NCBI GenBank assembly: GCA_016719165.1
Contig: JADKAJ010000008.1
Span: forward strand, 1 to 64,000
Reading direction: 5' to 3'
Length of the DNA: 64,000 bases
Source of the DNA: Chitinophagaceae bacterium
GTDB lineage: Bacteria; Bacteroidota; Bacteroidia; Chitinophagales; Chitinophagaceae
The position numbers and the translations under genes are program-made. The notes under the pieces are model-generated. The model made no database searches. It saw nothing but the letters and a program-made list of their open reading frames with translations, and was not told the origin of the DNA. Below are positions 18,037 through 26,149 of the stretch, piece by piece (position 1 is the first letter of the stretch; each line of letters begins with the position of its first letter).

Positions 18037-19998
18037 ATGAAAACATTTTTACGTCTTTTACTCGCATTTTTTTTTACTCCCCTTTGTTTGAATGCCCAGA
18101 TTACAACACCGATAATCAAAGCTAATTTTGGTGTGGATGCTGACCTGCGTTCTAACTTTTTTAATGGCCTGGTTCAGTCGGGTAATGATGACTGGTTCAG
18201 GCTTCCCGCTTCTGTAGGAACTGGTCAGCATATAATAGATACAGCAGGAGCTGCAGCTATATTAGCGCAATATATTGCTGACCCCAATTCCCGTAAACTT
18301 CCATTTTATCGGACTATGCGTTTTCCTGCTTATTCTGTTATCAATAACAGGCTTTTGGTAGATGCCTATTTTGTCAGGGATTACCATGGTGATGATTCAA
18401 CTGTTTTTGCAGCTGGATCCAACAAAAATGGAATGAGTCCTGTTGACTGGTCTTGTCCGGTATCGCAGTCAATCCCTGATAAAAATGAGATATTGGATAT
18501 GATGTTGCATGTAAGAAGGGCAGGTCCTGGTATTACAGACTCCCTCTGGCTGATGGGCGGTATCTCCATTGAGAATACAACCGGTAACAGGTATTTTGAT
18601 TTTGAAATGTACCAAACAGATATTTATTACGACAGGGCAACCAGGAGGTTTTATAACTATGGCCCCGATGCAGGACATACAAGCTGGCAATTTGATGTCG
18701 GGGGTAATATGACCGCTCCTGGTGATATAATTCTAACGGCAGAATACAGCAGCTCTTCCATCACTGCAGTAGAAGCCCGGATATGGATTAACAAAAATGA
18801 TCTTTTAAAAACACCCACAGGGTTTAACTGGACTGGCAGTTTTGATGGAGCCAATAACAGTGCCCAGTTTGGGTATGCCGGTATACAACCAAAAACAGCG
18901 GGAGCATTTTATACCGGCCTGCAAAGTGTTAATAATACCTGGGCCGGAGCATTTTCATTAGTGTTGGGAGATAATAGTGTCGTTCCTAATTATATTGCCC
19001 GTCAGTTCATGGAATTTTCAGTCAATCTTTCCAAGCTTGGTTTAGACCAGGCTCGGATCTTTGGAGGTGACGATTGCGTGATGCCATTCAGAAGGGTGGT
19101 GGTTAAAACAAGAGCATCAACCTCCTTTACAGCAGAGTTAAAAGATTTCATTGCTCCGTTTGATTTCTTTATTGCACCCGCAGCGGAGGTAGAGACAATG
19201 ACTCCCATGATCTGTGATACCGGAAGTGTGAGTAATATTTATGTGGTGAATCCCATCCCTACTTCTGTTTATGAATGGTCTACCACCAATGGACATATTT
19301 TGGGTGGAAATACCGGGCCTTCCATTTTTGTTGATACTCCCGGTGTATATATTGTAAATCAATATTTGCAGTCAGGTTGTGCCCTTTATGCTTCTGATAC
19401 AATTACGATTGGGAGTTTAAGCGACTGTAATGTTTTGGCTAATAATTTATTTGATTTTCGCAGTACACTCAATAATAATGTGGTTCAGCTTAATTGGAAA
19501 GTACTGGAGAATCAGTTTGTGCAATATTTTGAAGTGGAAAGAAGTACAGATGGGGTTAATTTTAATACTCTTTACCGGGCGGATCCGCAGGTTGCCAGAA
19601 CAGGTATTGTAAGTTATGGGTATATAGATAATATCAGTAACATAACCGGGGATAACATTTTCTATCGCATCCGGTTGTACCAGGCTGGTAGCCAGGTAAA
19701 ACTGAGTAATATCGCAAAGCATCAGTTATCGGAATCTGTTCAGCATAACATAAGAGTTATTCCTAATCCGGTCAGGGATAACATGCAGGTACAGATAAAT
19801 TCACAAACCGATGGAAAGGCAAGCATTTTAATTTATAACCAGGTGGGAGAAATTATAACTACAACTACCGTTACTGTTCAAAAGGGAAGTAACAGTATTA
19901 GCCTGGATGTCATGAAGGGTAAGCCTGGTGGTGTTTACCACGCAGTTATTTCTCTGGGTGGTAAGATTTTTACTGAGAAAATAGTAGTCATTAAATAA
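18037..19998 (+). CDS. Large secreted protein with PKD-like, FN3-like and T9SS sorting domains
   Basis: 653 residues. Signal peptide MKTFLRLLLAFFFTPLCLNAQ. Residues to about 380 form a domain I do not recognise (ANFGVDADLRSNFF ... GNDDWFRLP ... SWQFDVGGNMTAPGDIILTA). This block, which describes a scene-setting region of very large Bacteroidota adhesins, is followed by a PKD/Ig-like segment (SVYEWSTTNGHILGGNTGPS). An FN3-like module (VQLNWKVLENQFVQYFEVER) and a type A sorting domain (IPNPVRDNMQVQI ... GGVYHAVISLGGKIFTEKIVVIK) complete it. Secreted by the type IX system, probably to the surface. It ends just before a strong terminator and stands alone. Confidence 0.8.
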   Translation: MKTFLRLLLAFFFTPLCLNAQITTPIIKANFGVDADLRSNFFNGLVQSGNDDWFRLPASVGTGQHIIDTAGAAAILAQYIADPNSRKLPFYRTMRFPAYSVINNRLLVDAYFVRDYHGDDSTVFAAGSNKNGMSPVDWSCPVSQSIPDKNEILDMMLHVRRAGPGITDSLWLMGGISIENTTGNRYFDFEMYQTDIYYDRATRRFYNYGPDAGHTSWQFDVGGNMTAPGDIILTAEYSSSSITAVEARIWINKNDLLKTPTGFNWTGSFDGANNSAQFGYAGIQPKTAGAFYTGLQSVNNTWAGAFSLVLGDNSVVPNYIARQFMEFSVNLSKLGLDQARIFGGDDCVMPFRRVVVKTRASTSFTAELKDFIAPFDFFIAPAAEVETMTPMICDTGSVSNIYVVNPIPTSVYEWSTTNGHILGGNTGPSIFVDTPGVYIVNQYLQSGCALYASDTITIGSLSDCNVLANNLFDFRSTLNNNVVQLNWKVLENQFVQYFEVERSTDGVNFNTLYRADPQVARTGIVSYGYIDNISNITGDNIFYRIRLYQAGSQVKLSNIAKHQLSESVQHNIRVIPNPVRDNMQVQINSQTDGKASILIYNQVGEIITTTTVTVQKGSNSISLDVMKGKPGGVYHAVISLGGKIFTEKIVVIK

Positions 19999-20019
19999 TA
20001 AGTTCAAAAAATATTCTTT

Positions 20020-20053
20020 AAGTCCTTTCTGTGTAATCAGAAAGGACTTTTTA
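20020..20053 (+). terminator. Rho-independent terminator
   Basis: AAGTCCTTTCT pairs with AGAAAGGACTT, followed by TTTT. It separates the T9SS gene from rsmA. Confidence 0.85.
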
Positions 20054-20082
20054 TTGGTAAAGGCTGCTGCATCAAATACGGT

Positions 20083-20090
20083 TACTTTTG
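20083..20090 (+). promoter_or_regulatory. Putative -7 box (TACTTTTG) of rsmA
   Basis: Exact TAnnTTTG match ending five bases before the ATG at 20096. Transcription would start at or next to the start codon, so the mRNA would be leaderless. The preceding terminator supports a new transcription unit here. Confidence 0.55.
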
Positions 20091-20095
20091 CAAAT

Positions 20096-20848
20096 ATGTA
20101 CACCCTGAAGAAATCATTGGGCCAGCATTTTTTGAAAGATGAGAACATTTGCCGGAAAATTATATCGTCTTTGCAACAGCACCCTTTCACTCATTTGCTG
20201 GAGGTGGGTCCCGGTGGTGGTGCATTAACAAAATACCTGCTGGAACTGGAAAAAATTGATTTTAAAGCTGTAGAACTGGATGCAGAAAAAGTATCTTATT
20301 TACTGAAAACATACCCGGCAATTGAAGGAAAGATCATTCACCAGAGTTTCCTGGATATTGACAAACCATTTAACGGAAAATTTACAGTAGTTGGCAATTT
20401 CCCCTACAACATTTCCACACAAATACTGTTTAAACTACTGGAGTGGAAAGAGGATGTGAAATGCATGGTGGGTATGTTTCAAAAAGAAGTAGCCCAGCGG
20501 ATATCAGCAAAAGAAGGTAATAAAACCTATGGGGTATTAAGTGTGCTGGTACAGGCTTTTTTTCAGGTGGAATACTTATTTGACGTCCATGAAAATAGTT
20601 TTCAACCCCCGCCCAGGGTGAAAAGTGGAGTAATACGTTTACTGCCTGTAAAAGAGACCCTGGCAATGAGCAGCGAGAAGCAATTCTTTCTATTGGTAAA
20701 AACCGCTTTCAACCAGCGCAGGAAAACCCTTAGAAATGCAGTAAAAGGGTTGTTTGATGCAGCGATATTAACAGAGGAGTTGTTTAATAAAAGAGCAGAG
20801 CAGTTGAGTGTGGAGCAATTTGCCGCACTTACTTTTAAAATGAAATGA
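20096..20848 (+). CDS. rsmA: 16S rRNA (adenine1518/1519-N6)-dimethyltransferase RsmA
   Basis: 250 residues from MYTLKKSLGQHFLKDENICRKI, the characteristic RsmA/KsgA opening. The S-adenosylmethionine site is LLEVGPGGGALTKYLLE, the acidic residue that binds SAM lies in AVELDAEKV, and the catalytic motif NFPYNIS follows (about residue 102). The C-terminal domain has FFQPPPRVKSGVIRL-type sequence (SFQPPPRVKSGVIRL). It dimethylates two adjacent adenines near the 3' end of 16S rRNA during small-subunit assembly. The in-frame codon at 20054 lies in the terminator, so ATG 20096 is the start. The stop overlaps the next start (ATGA). Confidence 0.96.
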   Translation: MYTLKKSLGQHFLKDENICRKIISSLQQHPFTHLLEVGPGGGALTKYLLELEKIDFKAVELDAEKVSYLLKTYPAIEGKIIHQSFLDIDKPFNGKFTVVGNFPYNISTQILFKLLEWKEDVKCMVGMFQKEVAQRISAKEGNKTYGVLSVLVQAFFQVEYLFDVHENSFQPPPRVKSGVIRLLPVKETLAMSSEKQFFLLVKTAFNQRRKTLRNAVKGLFDAAILTEELFNKRAEQLSVEQFAALTFKMK

Positions 20849-21771
20849 GTAAAGTAATAATAACGGGGACATCCCATCAGTATTTGATTGATCATTTAGC
20901 GCACAAAGGATATGAAGTGGTATATGCCCCTGCTATTACTTATGATGAGCTGGCAGCTTCCATTACTGATGCCGAAGGAATAGTTGTGACAACAAGGATC
21001 AAAGCAGATAAAGAACTTATTAATAAAGCAAAGAATCTGAAATGGATCGGAAGGCTTGGCAGTGGAATGGAATTGATAGATGTTGATTATGCAGAAAGTA
21101 AAGGGATAAAATGTGTAAGCAGCCCGGAAGGTAACCGAAATGCTGTAGCAGAACATACGTTGGGACTGTTGTTGAACCTGCTTAATAATATTTGTTCTTC
21201 CCGGGATGAAGTAAAGCAGGGCCAGTGGAAAAGAGATGAGAACAGGGGTATAGAGCTAAGTGGTAAAACGGTTGGTATCATAGGATTTGGAAATACAGGC
21301 AGCAGCTTTGCCAAATTGTTACAGCCCTTTAATGTTACGGTGCTGGCATATGATAAATATAAGTTTGACTTTGGTGCTAATTATATAAAGGAAGCCAGTC
21401 TTGAGCATATTTATCGTTATGCAGATGTTATCAGTTTTCATGTACCCCTGACTAATGAAACTGCCGGGATGGCAAATGAAAACTTTTTTAATTCACTGCA
21501 GTGTAAGCCTTATTTTTTGAACAGTGCAAGAGGAAAAGTCGTGAACCTGGATGCATTGATAGACGCTTTAAAACAAAATAAGATCGCCGGTGCAGCATTG
21601 GATGTATTACCTAATGAAAACCTGGCGGCCTATACTTCAGAAGAGAAAAAACAACTGGAATGGTTATTACAACAGCCAAATGTCCTGATTACGCCTCATA
21701 TAGCTGGCTATAGTCATGAAGCTTCTTATAAAATGGCAGCAATTTTACTGCAAAAATTAGGGTTAGATTAG
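20845..21771 (+). CDS. D-isomer specific 2-hydroxyacid dehydrogenase (SerA-like)
   Basis: 308 residues with both halves of the family. The N-terminal substrate part contains VTTRIKADKELINKAKNLKWIGRLGSGMELIDV. The NAD-binding Rossmann motif is GKTVGIIGFGNTGSSFAKLL, the catalytic Arg lies in LNSARGKVVN, the Glu in LDVLPNEN, and the His in LITPHIAGYS. It resembles 3-phosphoglycerate dehydrogenase without the C-terminal ACT domain, so it may make 3-phosphohydroxypyruvate for serine or act on another 2-hydroxyacid. Its ATG overlaps the rsmA stop by four bases, so translation is coupled. Cytoplasmic. Confidence 0.88.
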   Translation: MSKVIITGTSHQYLIDHLAHKGYEVVYAPAITYDELAASITDAEGIVVTTRIKADKELINKAKNLKWIGRLGSGMELIDVDYAESKGIKCVSSPEGNRNAVAEHTLGLLLNLLNNICSSRDEVKQGQWKRDENRGIELSGKTVGIIGFGNTGSSFAKLLQPFNVTVLAYDKYKFDFGANYIKEASLEHIYRYADVISFHVPLTNETAGMANENFFNSLQCKPYFLNSARGKVVNLDALIDALKQNKIAGAALDVLPNENLAAYTSEEKKQLEWLLQQPNVLITPHIAGYSHEASYKMAAILLQKLGLD

Positions 21772-21795
21772 GTTTTATTTATTCCAAATCTTTTT

Positions 21796-21803
21796 TATAT
21801 TTG
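21796..21803 (+). promoter_or_regulatory. Putative -7 box (TATATTTG) of greA
   Basis: Exact TAnnTTTG match. Transcription from here would give a leader of roughly 65-70 bases containing the hairpin at 21816-21856 and the Shine-Dalgarno sequence. Confidence 0.5.
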
Positions 21804-21815
21804 TATCTAATCATG

Positions 21816-21856
21816 CAACGCTTCAGTTAAAAACTGGGGCGTTGTTATTTTTTTAT
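21816..21856 (+). terminator. Terminator-like hairpin in the greA leader
   Basis: CAACGC pairs with GCGTTG and CAGTT with AACTG, with a small internal loop, followed by TTATTTTTTTATTTT. It may end the rsmA operon, or it may act as an attenuator, since it lies downstream of the putative greA -7 box. Confidence 0.7.
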
Positions 21857-21862
21857 TTTATC

Positions 21863-21873
21863 AAAGGAGGTGA
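21863..21873 (+). promoter_or_regulatory. Unusually strong Shine-Dalgarno sequence of greA
   Basis: AAAGGAGGTGA is a near-complete complement of the 16S rRNA 3' end, with five bases between GGAGG and ATG 21876. Other start sites in the window lack such a match. It fixes the greA start at 21876 rather than the GTG at 21870, which lies inside the motif. Confidence 0.85.
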
Positions 21874-21875
21874 AC

Positions 21876-22349
21876 ATGAGTGGAATACAATATGTGACAA
21901 AAGAGACACTGGAGCTGATGAAGGCTGAGCTTCAGCGCATGAAAGCTGTAGACCGCCCTGCTGCCAGTAAAGCTATTGCAGAAGCCAGGGAAAAAGGTGA
22001 CCTGAAGGAGAATGCTGAATACGATGCTGCCAAAGAGGCCCAGGGTATCCTGGAAGCAAAAATTGCCGCTTACGAAGGTTCAATGGCTAATATCCGGGTA
22101 TTGGATGAAGCCAGCATAGATACCAGTAAAGTTTCTATTCTTACAAATGTTACATTAACAAACCTGAATACAAAAAAACAGGTTACTTATAAGATTGTAA
22201 GTGAAAAGGAAGCCGACCTGAAAGCAGGAAAGATTTCTGTTACCTCGCCGATAGGTAAAGGTATTTTAGGAAAGAAAGTAGGTGAAACAGCAGAGGTGCA
22301 GGCGCCTGCCGGTGTGCTTAAGTTCAGGATTGAAGGAATTACTGCATAA
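21876..22349 (+). CDS. greA: Transcription elongation factor GreA
   Basis: 157 residues, normal GreA length. The N-terminal coiled coil carries the acidic tip pair D41/E44-type sequence in EAREKGDLKENAEYDAAKEAQ. The C-terminal FKBP-like domain contains SVTSPIGKGILGKKVGETAEVQAP. GreA enters the RNA polymerase secondary channel and stimulates cleavage of backtracked RNA. It is a single-gene unit between a leader hairpin and a terminator. The leader layout (box, hairpin with T run, strong SD) suggests regulation at transcription or translation level, which is inference. Confidence 0.97.
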   Translation: MSGIQYVTKETLELMKAELQRMKAVDRPAASKAIAEAREKGDLKENAEYDAAKEAQGILEAKIAAYEGSMANIRVLDEASIDTSKVSILTNVTLTNLNTKKQVTYKIVSEKEADLKAGKISVTSPIGKGILGKKVGETAEVQAPAGVLKFRIEGITA

Positions 22350-22381
22350 GCCAATCAATTTTAACCCCGGACATTTATAAG

Positions 22382-22409
22382 CCTTCGTTTTATAACGAAG
22401 GTTTTTTTA
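22382..22409 (+). terminator. Rho-independent terminator of greA
   Basis: CCTTCGTT pairs with AACGAAGG, followed by seven T. Confidence 0.9.
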
Positions 22410-22503
22410 TTCAAAAGAGTTATAGCTTTATTGAGAAAATTTTTTAGTGTTCAAGAGGTTCAACTTTTATTTATTTTCACTCCGATCAAAAATATTTGGT
22501 GGT

Positions 22504-22893
22504 ATGACGATATTTTCAAAAATAATAGCTGGTGAAATTCCCTGTTATAAAATTGCAGAGAATGAAAAATTCTTTGCTTTTCTTGATATTTTTCCACTGC
22601 GGGAAGGGCATGTACTGGTAGTTCCTAAAAAAGAGGTGGATAATCTATTTGATCTGCCGTCCGAATATTTGGCGGAAATGCTATTGTTTGCCCGCCCTAT
22701 CGCCAAAGCAATCGAAAAAGCATTTGATTGTAACCGTTGTGGTATCAGCGTTATCGGCCTGGAAGTGCCGCATGCACATATACATCTTATTCCCATCAAT
22801 TCTGCCAACGACCTCAACTTTACTCAGTCTAAACCACAGGCATTGTCAGAAAATTTAAAAAGAGCACAAGAGCAAATATTGAAAAATCTGTAA
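22504..22893 (+). CDS. HIT family nucleotide-binding hydrolase
   Basis: 129 residues from MTIFSKIIAGEIPCYKIAEN, the usual HIT opening. The histidine triad HAHIHLIPI is near residue 87, after GRPVGISVIGL-type sequence (CGISVIGLEVPHAHIHLIP). It belongs to the Hint branch that hydrolyses nucleoside phosphoramidates and related adenylates. The upstream in-frame codon at 22447 gives a poor N-terminus, so ATG 22504 is preferred. AATATTTG, one base off the -7 consensus, ends five bases before this ATG. Convergent with ruvC, with zero bases between the stops. Confidence 0.92.
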   Translation: MTIFSKIIAGEIPCYKIAENEKFFAFLDIFPLREGHVLVVPKKEVDNLFDLPSEYLAEMLLFARPIAKAIEKAFDCNRCGISVIGLEVPHAHIHLIPINSANDLNFTQSKPQALSENLKRAQEQILKNL

Positions 22894-23460
22894 CTATTTT
22901 TTGACAACTCTCCCGGGGTTATTCTTAATAAAATCATCCCAGCCCTTTGTTCCTTTAGCCATTTTCCCTACTACTGAATTGGTTTGAAAATGATGGCATA
23001 ATGCTACGGCTAATGCATCAGTGGCATCGTAATGTTTGGGACTTTCTTTAAAGGACAATAATGTTTGCAGCATTTTCATCACTTGTTCTTTGTCAGCATT
23101 GCCATTTCCGGTGATGGATTGTTTCACTTTTTTAGGGGAGTATTCTGTTACTTCCAGGCCATGACGCATGGCGGCTGCAATAGCCACTCCCTGTGCCCTG
23201 CCCAATTTCAGCATACTTTGTACATTCTTACCAAAGAAAGGGGCTTCAATGGCAAAATCCGTGGGTTGATATTTGGTAATTAATCCACTAACTGTATTGA
23301 ATATAAGCTGGAGTTTTTTATACCCGTCTTTTACTTTACCGGGCTTTAAAACACCCAACTCCAGTAAGTTGACTTCACTTCCCTTTACTGTTATTAATCC
23401 GTAGCCCATGACTATTGTGCCGGGGTCGATACCAAGGATTATTTTAACAGGCTTTTGCAA
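22894..23460 (-). CDS. ruvC: Crossover junction endonuclease RuvC
   Basis: The core family starts at KIILGIDPGTIVMGYGLI, whose Asp is a catalytic metal ligand. The others are the Glu in FAIEAPFFGKN, the Asp in KEQVMKM-linked GNGNADK and the Asp in YDATDALAVALCH. The enzyme cuts Holliday junctions with RuvAB. The start is uncertain. No ATG lies close to the core. A TTG at 23460 gives 188 residues (QKPVKIILGIDPG), close to normal length. An ATG at 23520 would add about 20 residues and overlap the divergent gene by 35 bases. TAATCTTG between the two is one base from the -7 consensus and favours the shorter form. Confidence 0.93.
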   Translation of the reverse strand: MQKPVKIILGIDPGTIVMGYGLITVKGSEVNLLELGVLKPGKVKDGYKKLQLIFNTVSGLITKYQPTDFAIEAPFFGKNVQSMLKLGRAQGVAIAAAMRHGLEVTEYSPKKVKQSITGNGNADKEQVMKMLQTLLSFKESPKHYDATDALAVALCHHFQTNSVVGKMAKGTKGWDDFIKNNPGRVVKK

Positions 23461-23485
23461 GCAGGGGTGTATTTTTACAAGATTA

Positions 23486-24484
23486 ATGAAGCTGAACCGA
23501 AATATCAAAATCTTCATCAATTACTTCCTGGGCCCGCTACTGTTTATATGGCTGTCATGGTCTATTTACAGGGAAATAATAAATCAGCCGGACCTTACTA
23601 TTGCCTGGCAAAAGATCCGTGAATCTTTTACCAGTCCTATGCTATGGAACCTGGTGACCGTTGTGTTGCTGATGTTTATTAACTGGTCAATTGAAGCCAT
23701 TAAGTGGAAGATATCTGTGAATGAGATTCAGAAAGTTAGTTTTTCAAGGGCATTAAAAGCTGTTTTATCCGGTGTATCATTTTCTGTCAGTACACCCAAT
23801 AGAGTGGGAGAATACCTCGGCCGGGTATTATATATGGATGAGGGTAACAGGCTAAAAACGATTTCTGTTACGATTGCCGGCAGTATCAGCCAGCTTATCA
23901 TCACTTTACTGATGGGATTAACAGGATTGATCATTCTGCGTCCGGCTATCGAAGCTGAACATTTTGTCTCTCCTATATGGCTGACCATGATCATTTATGG
24001 AGTATTAGCAGTATTACTGGTTTTAACACTATTTTATTTCCGGTTATCATGGCTCATAAAATGGATAGACCGTTTGCCCGGAATGAAACGGTTTGCATAC
24101 CTGGTGAGAGTATTAGAGGATTTTAATGCAACATTATTACTGCGAATCTTGTCCTTATCACTGCTCAGGTTCTTTATTTTCGGAATACAATATTACCTGC
24201 TGTTCTGTTTCTTTGATGTTGATGTTTCCTGGTGGCAGGCTTTTTGGACGGTTAGTGTTTCATTCGTGGTGATGGCGGTGATTCCGACTTTTGCCATTGC
24301 AGAGTTAGGATTGAGAGGGAAAGTGAGTCTTATTTTCACAGGGCTATTCAGTGCTAATAAAGCCGGGATAATTTTTACAACAGCCGGTATCTGGTTTATC
24401 AACCTGATAATTCCGGCGATCGTTGGAAGCCTGATGATCCTGAGCATTAAAAAAATTTATACAGAAAAAAATGAAGGGATTTAA
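23486..24484 (+). CDS. Flippase-like membrane protein (lysylphosphatidylglycerol synthase TM family)
   Basis: 332 residues with about eight membrane segments. It resembles the PF03706 family (UPF0104/AglD2-like). Family-type marks are an Arg/Glu-rich loop after the early segments (TPNRVGEYLGRVLYMDEG), VTIAGSISQLIITLLMG, and the late AELGLRGKVSLIFTG. Such proteins are thought to move lipid-linked molecules across the membrane; here the cargo is unknown. Start ATG 23486 gives MKLNRNIKIFINYFLGPLLF. The longer in-frame extension to 23408 lies inside ruvC. The 3' end overlaps the DUF3108 gene by 14 bases. Confidence 0.82.
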   Translation: MKLNRNIKIFINYFLGPLLFIWLSWSIYREIINQPDLTIAWQKIRESFTSPMLWNLVTVVLLMFINWSIEAIKWKISVNEIQKVSFSRALKAVLSGVSFSVSTPNRVGEYLGRVLYMDEGNRLKTISVTIAGSISQLIITLLMGLTGLIILRPAIEAEHFVSPIWLTMIIYGVLAVLLVLTLFYFRLSWLIKWIDRLPGMKRFAYLVRVLEDFNATLLLRILSLSLLRFFIFGIQYYLLFCFFDVDVSWWQAFWTVSVSFVVMAVIPTFAIAELGLRGKVSLIFTGLFSANKAGIIFTTAGIWFINLIIPAIVGSLMILSIKKIYTEKNEGI

Positions 24485-25277
24485 AGTTTTAGTGCCACTG
24501 TTTTTTGGATTGCTCGGGTTTTCTAAAAATGCAAGTGTGCTGCCTGATACTTTTTGTGGTATCAACAATACAGCTTTCCAGGTGAACGAGGAAGTAACAT
24601 TTACTGTTTACTATTCAGTGGCGGGTGTTTATGTCAATGCCGGTACGGCTATTTTTACCAGTAAACTGGAGAAAGTTAATAACCGGCCGGTATACCATGT
24701 GACGGGCGAAGGGAAAACAAATTCTTCTTACGACTGGATCTACAGGGTGAGGGATAAGTACGAAACATATATTGATACGGCCACCATGCAGCCCCTGAAG
24801 TTTGTTCGTAACGTAAATGAAGGGGGATATAAAATATACCAGAACATTACTTTTAATAAAACTGCCAATACTGCAATTACTACCAACGGGGTATTTAAAG
24901 TACCTGCCTGTGTGCAGGATGTGGTTAGTGCCATGTATTATGCCCGTAATATTGATTTTTCAAAATTGCGTCCGGAAGATAAAATACCTTTTTCCATGTT
25001 TTTGGATAATGAAGTGTACAACATGTACATCCGTTATGTAGGAAAAGAGGAAATTAAAACCAGGTATGGTAAGTTCAGGGCTATTAAAATAAAGCCTCTG
25101 CTGTTGAAAGGACAAATATTTGAAGGGGGAGAGAATATGACCGTTTGGGTGACAGATGATGCTAACCGTATTCCTGTCAGAATTGAAAGTCCATTGGTAG
25201 TGGGTAAAGTTAAGATTGATATGATGAGTCATTCTAACCTGCGTCATCCGCTCACATCCCTGGTAAAGAGAAAGTAG
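24471..25277 (+). CDS. DUF3108 domain protein, exported
   Basis: 268 residues with a signal sequence (FKVLVPLFFGLLGFSKNASV) and one DUF3108 domain. The motifs include FQVNEEVTFTVYYSVAGVYVNAGTA near the start, then YRVRDKYETYIDTATMQPLKFVR, and near the end ENMTVWVTDDANRIPVRIES. The domain is an envelope beta-structure distantly related to lipoprotein carriers, of unproven role. Translation is coupled to the flippase-like gene by a 14-base overlap, so both probably serve envelope biogenesis. It ends 11 bases before the convergent MBL gene. Confidence 0.85.
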   Translation: MKGFKVLVPLFFGLLGFSKNASVLPDTFCGINNTAFQVNEEVTFTVYYSVAGVYVNAGTAIFTSKLEKVNNRPVYHVTGEGKTNSSYDWIYRVRDKYETYIDTATMQPLKFVRNVNEGGYKIYQNITFNKTANTAITTNGVFKVPACVQDVVSAMYYARNIDFSKLRPEDKIPFSMFLDNEVYNMYIRYVGKEEIKTRYGKFRAIKIKPLLLKGQIFEGGENMTVWVTDDANRIPVRIESPLVVGKVKIDMMSHSNLRHPLTSLVKRK

Positions 25278-25288
25278 GTATAATAATA

Positions 25289-26149
25289 CTACACTTCTTC
25301 AAGTTTAAAAAAATCCCCGGGTCGTATCCCTCTCTCTGTTTGTTGTAAGTTACAGCATTCATATACCGGGTCATGCTCAAAGAAAAGAATATAATCACCT
25401 TCAATTGCTTCTTTCAGGAATGATTTCTTTTCATTTAATGTTGTTAATGGAAACATATCATACGCCATTACATAGGGAACAGGAATATGACCCTGTGAAG
25501 GAAGTAAATCTGCCATATACACAATGGTCTTGTCTTTATAATTTATTTGTGGCAGCATCATACTTTCTGTATGACCGTTAACAAAACGTACAGCTATATC
25601 AGTTGCAAAATTTGTTTTACCAAGTTTGCCATCAATTCCTCCTGCTACATCAACAAATTTCAACTGCCCGCTTTCTTCAATAGGTAAAATATTTTCTTTC
25701 AGAAAAGAAGCTTTTTCCCTGTCGTTTGGGTACACAGCCCAATTCCAATGTTCTTTATTGCTCCAGAAAGTGGCATTCTTAAAAGCCGGAACAAGTTTGT
25801 CTCCTTCCCTTTTTATCGATCCGCCACAATGATCAAAATGAAGATGGGTAAGGAATACGTCTGTAATATCGTCCCGGTGGAAACCATACTTCATTAATGA
25901 TTTATCCAGTGTGTCGTCACCATGCAGGTGATAATGGCTGAAGAACTTTGCATCCTGTTTATCGCCGTTGCCATTATCAACCAGTATCAGCCTGTTGCCG
26001 TCTTCAATCAATAAACAACGCAAAGCCCAGGAGCATAAATTATTATCATCAGCCGGGTTGATCTTATTCCAGATTGTTTTGGGTACGACGCCAAACATTG
26101 CACCGCCATCCAGTTTAAAATAACCTGTATTTATAGAATAAAGCTTCAT
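25289..26149 (-). CDS. MBL-fold metallo-hydrolase
   Basis: 286 residues. The metal motif HLHFDHCGG (HxHxDH) is near residue 107, with further ligands in FVNGHTESMM and FFEHDP. The opening IEDGNRLILVDNGNGDKQDA fits the branch that includes quorum-quenching lactonases and related hydrolases. There is no signal peptide, so it is cytoplasmic. Its start overlaps the upstream MFS gene by four bases. Substrate unknown: transport plus hydrolysis of a small compound is a reasonable inference but not shown. Confidence 0.85.
   Translation of the reverse strand: MKLYSINTGYFKLDGGAMFGVVPKTIWNKINPADDNNLCSWALRCLLIEDGNRLILVDNGNGDKQDAKFFSHYHLHGDDTLDKSLMKYGFHRDDITDVFLTHLHFDHCGGSIKREGDKLVPAFKNATFWSNKEHWNWAVYPNDREKASFLKENILPIEESGQLKFVDVAGGIDGKLGKTNFATDIAVRFVNGHTESMMLPQINYKDKTIVYMADLLPSQGHIPVPYVMAYDMFPLTTLNEKKSFLKEAIEGDYILFFEHDPVYECCNLQQTERGIRPGDFFKLEEV

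Noticed and set aside
23408..23485. N-terminal extension of the flippase-like gene
   Set aside because: It lies inside ruvC and does not resemble the family start; ATG 23486 fits better.
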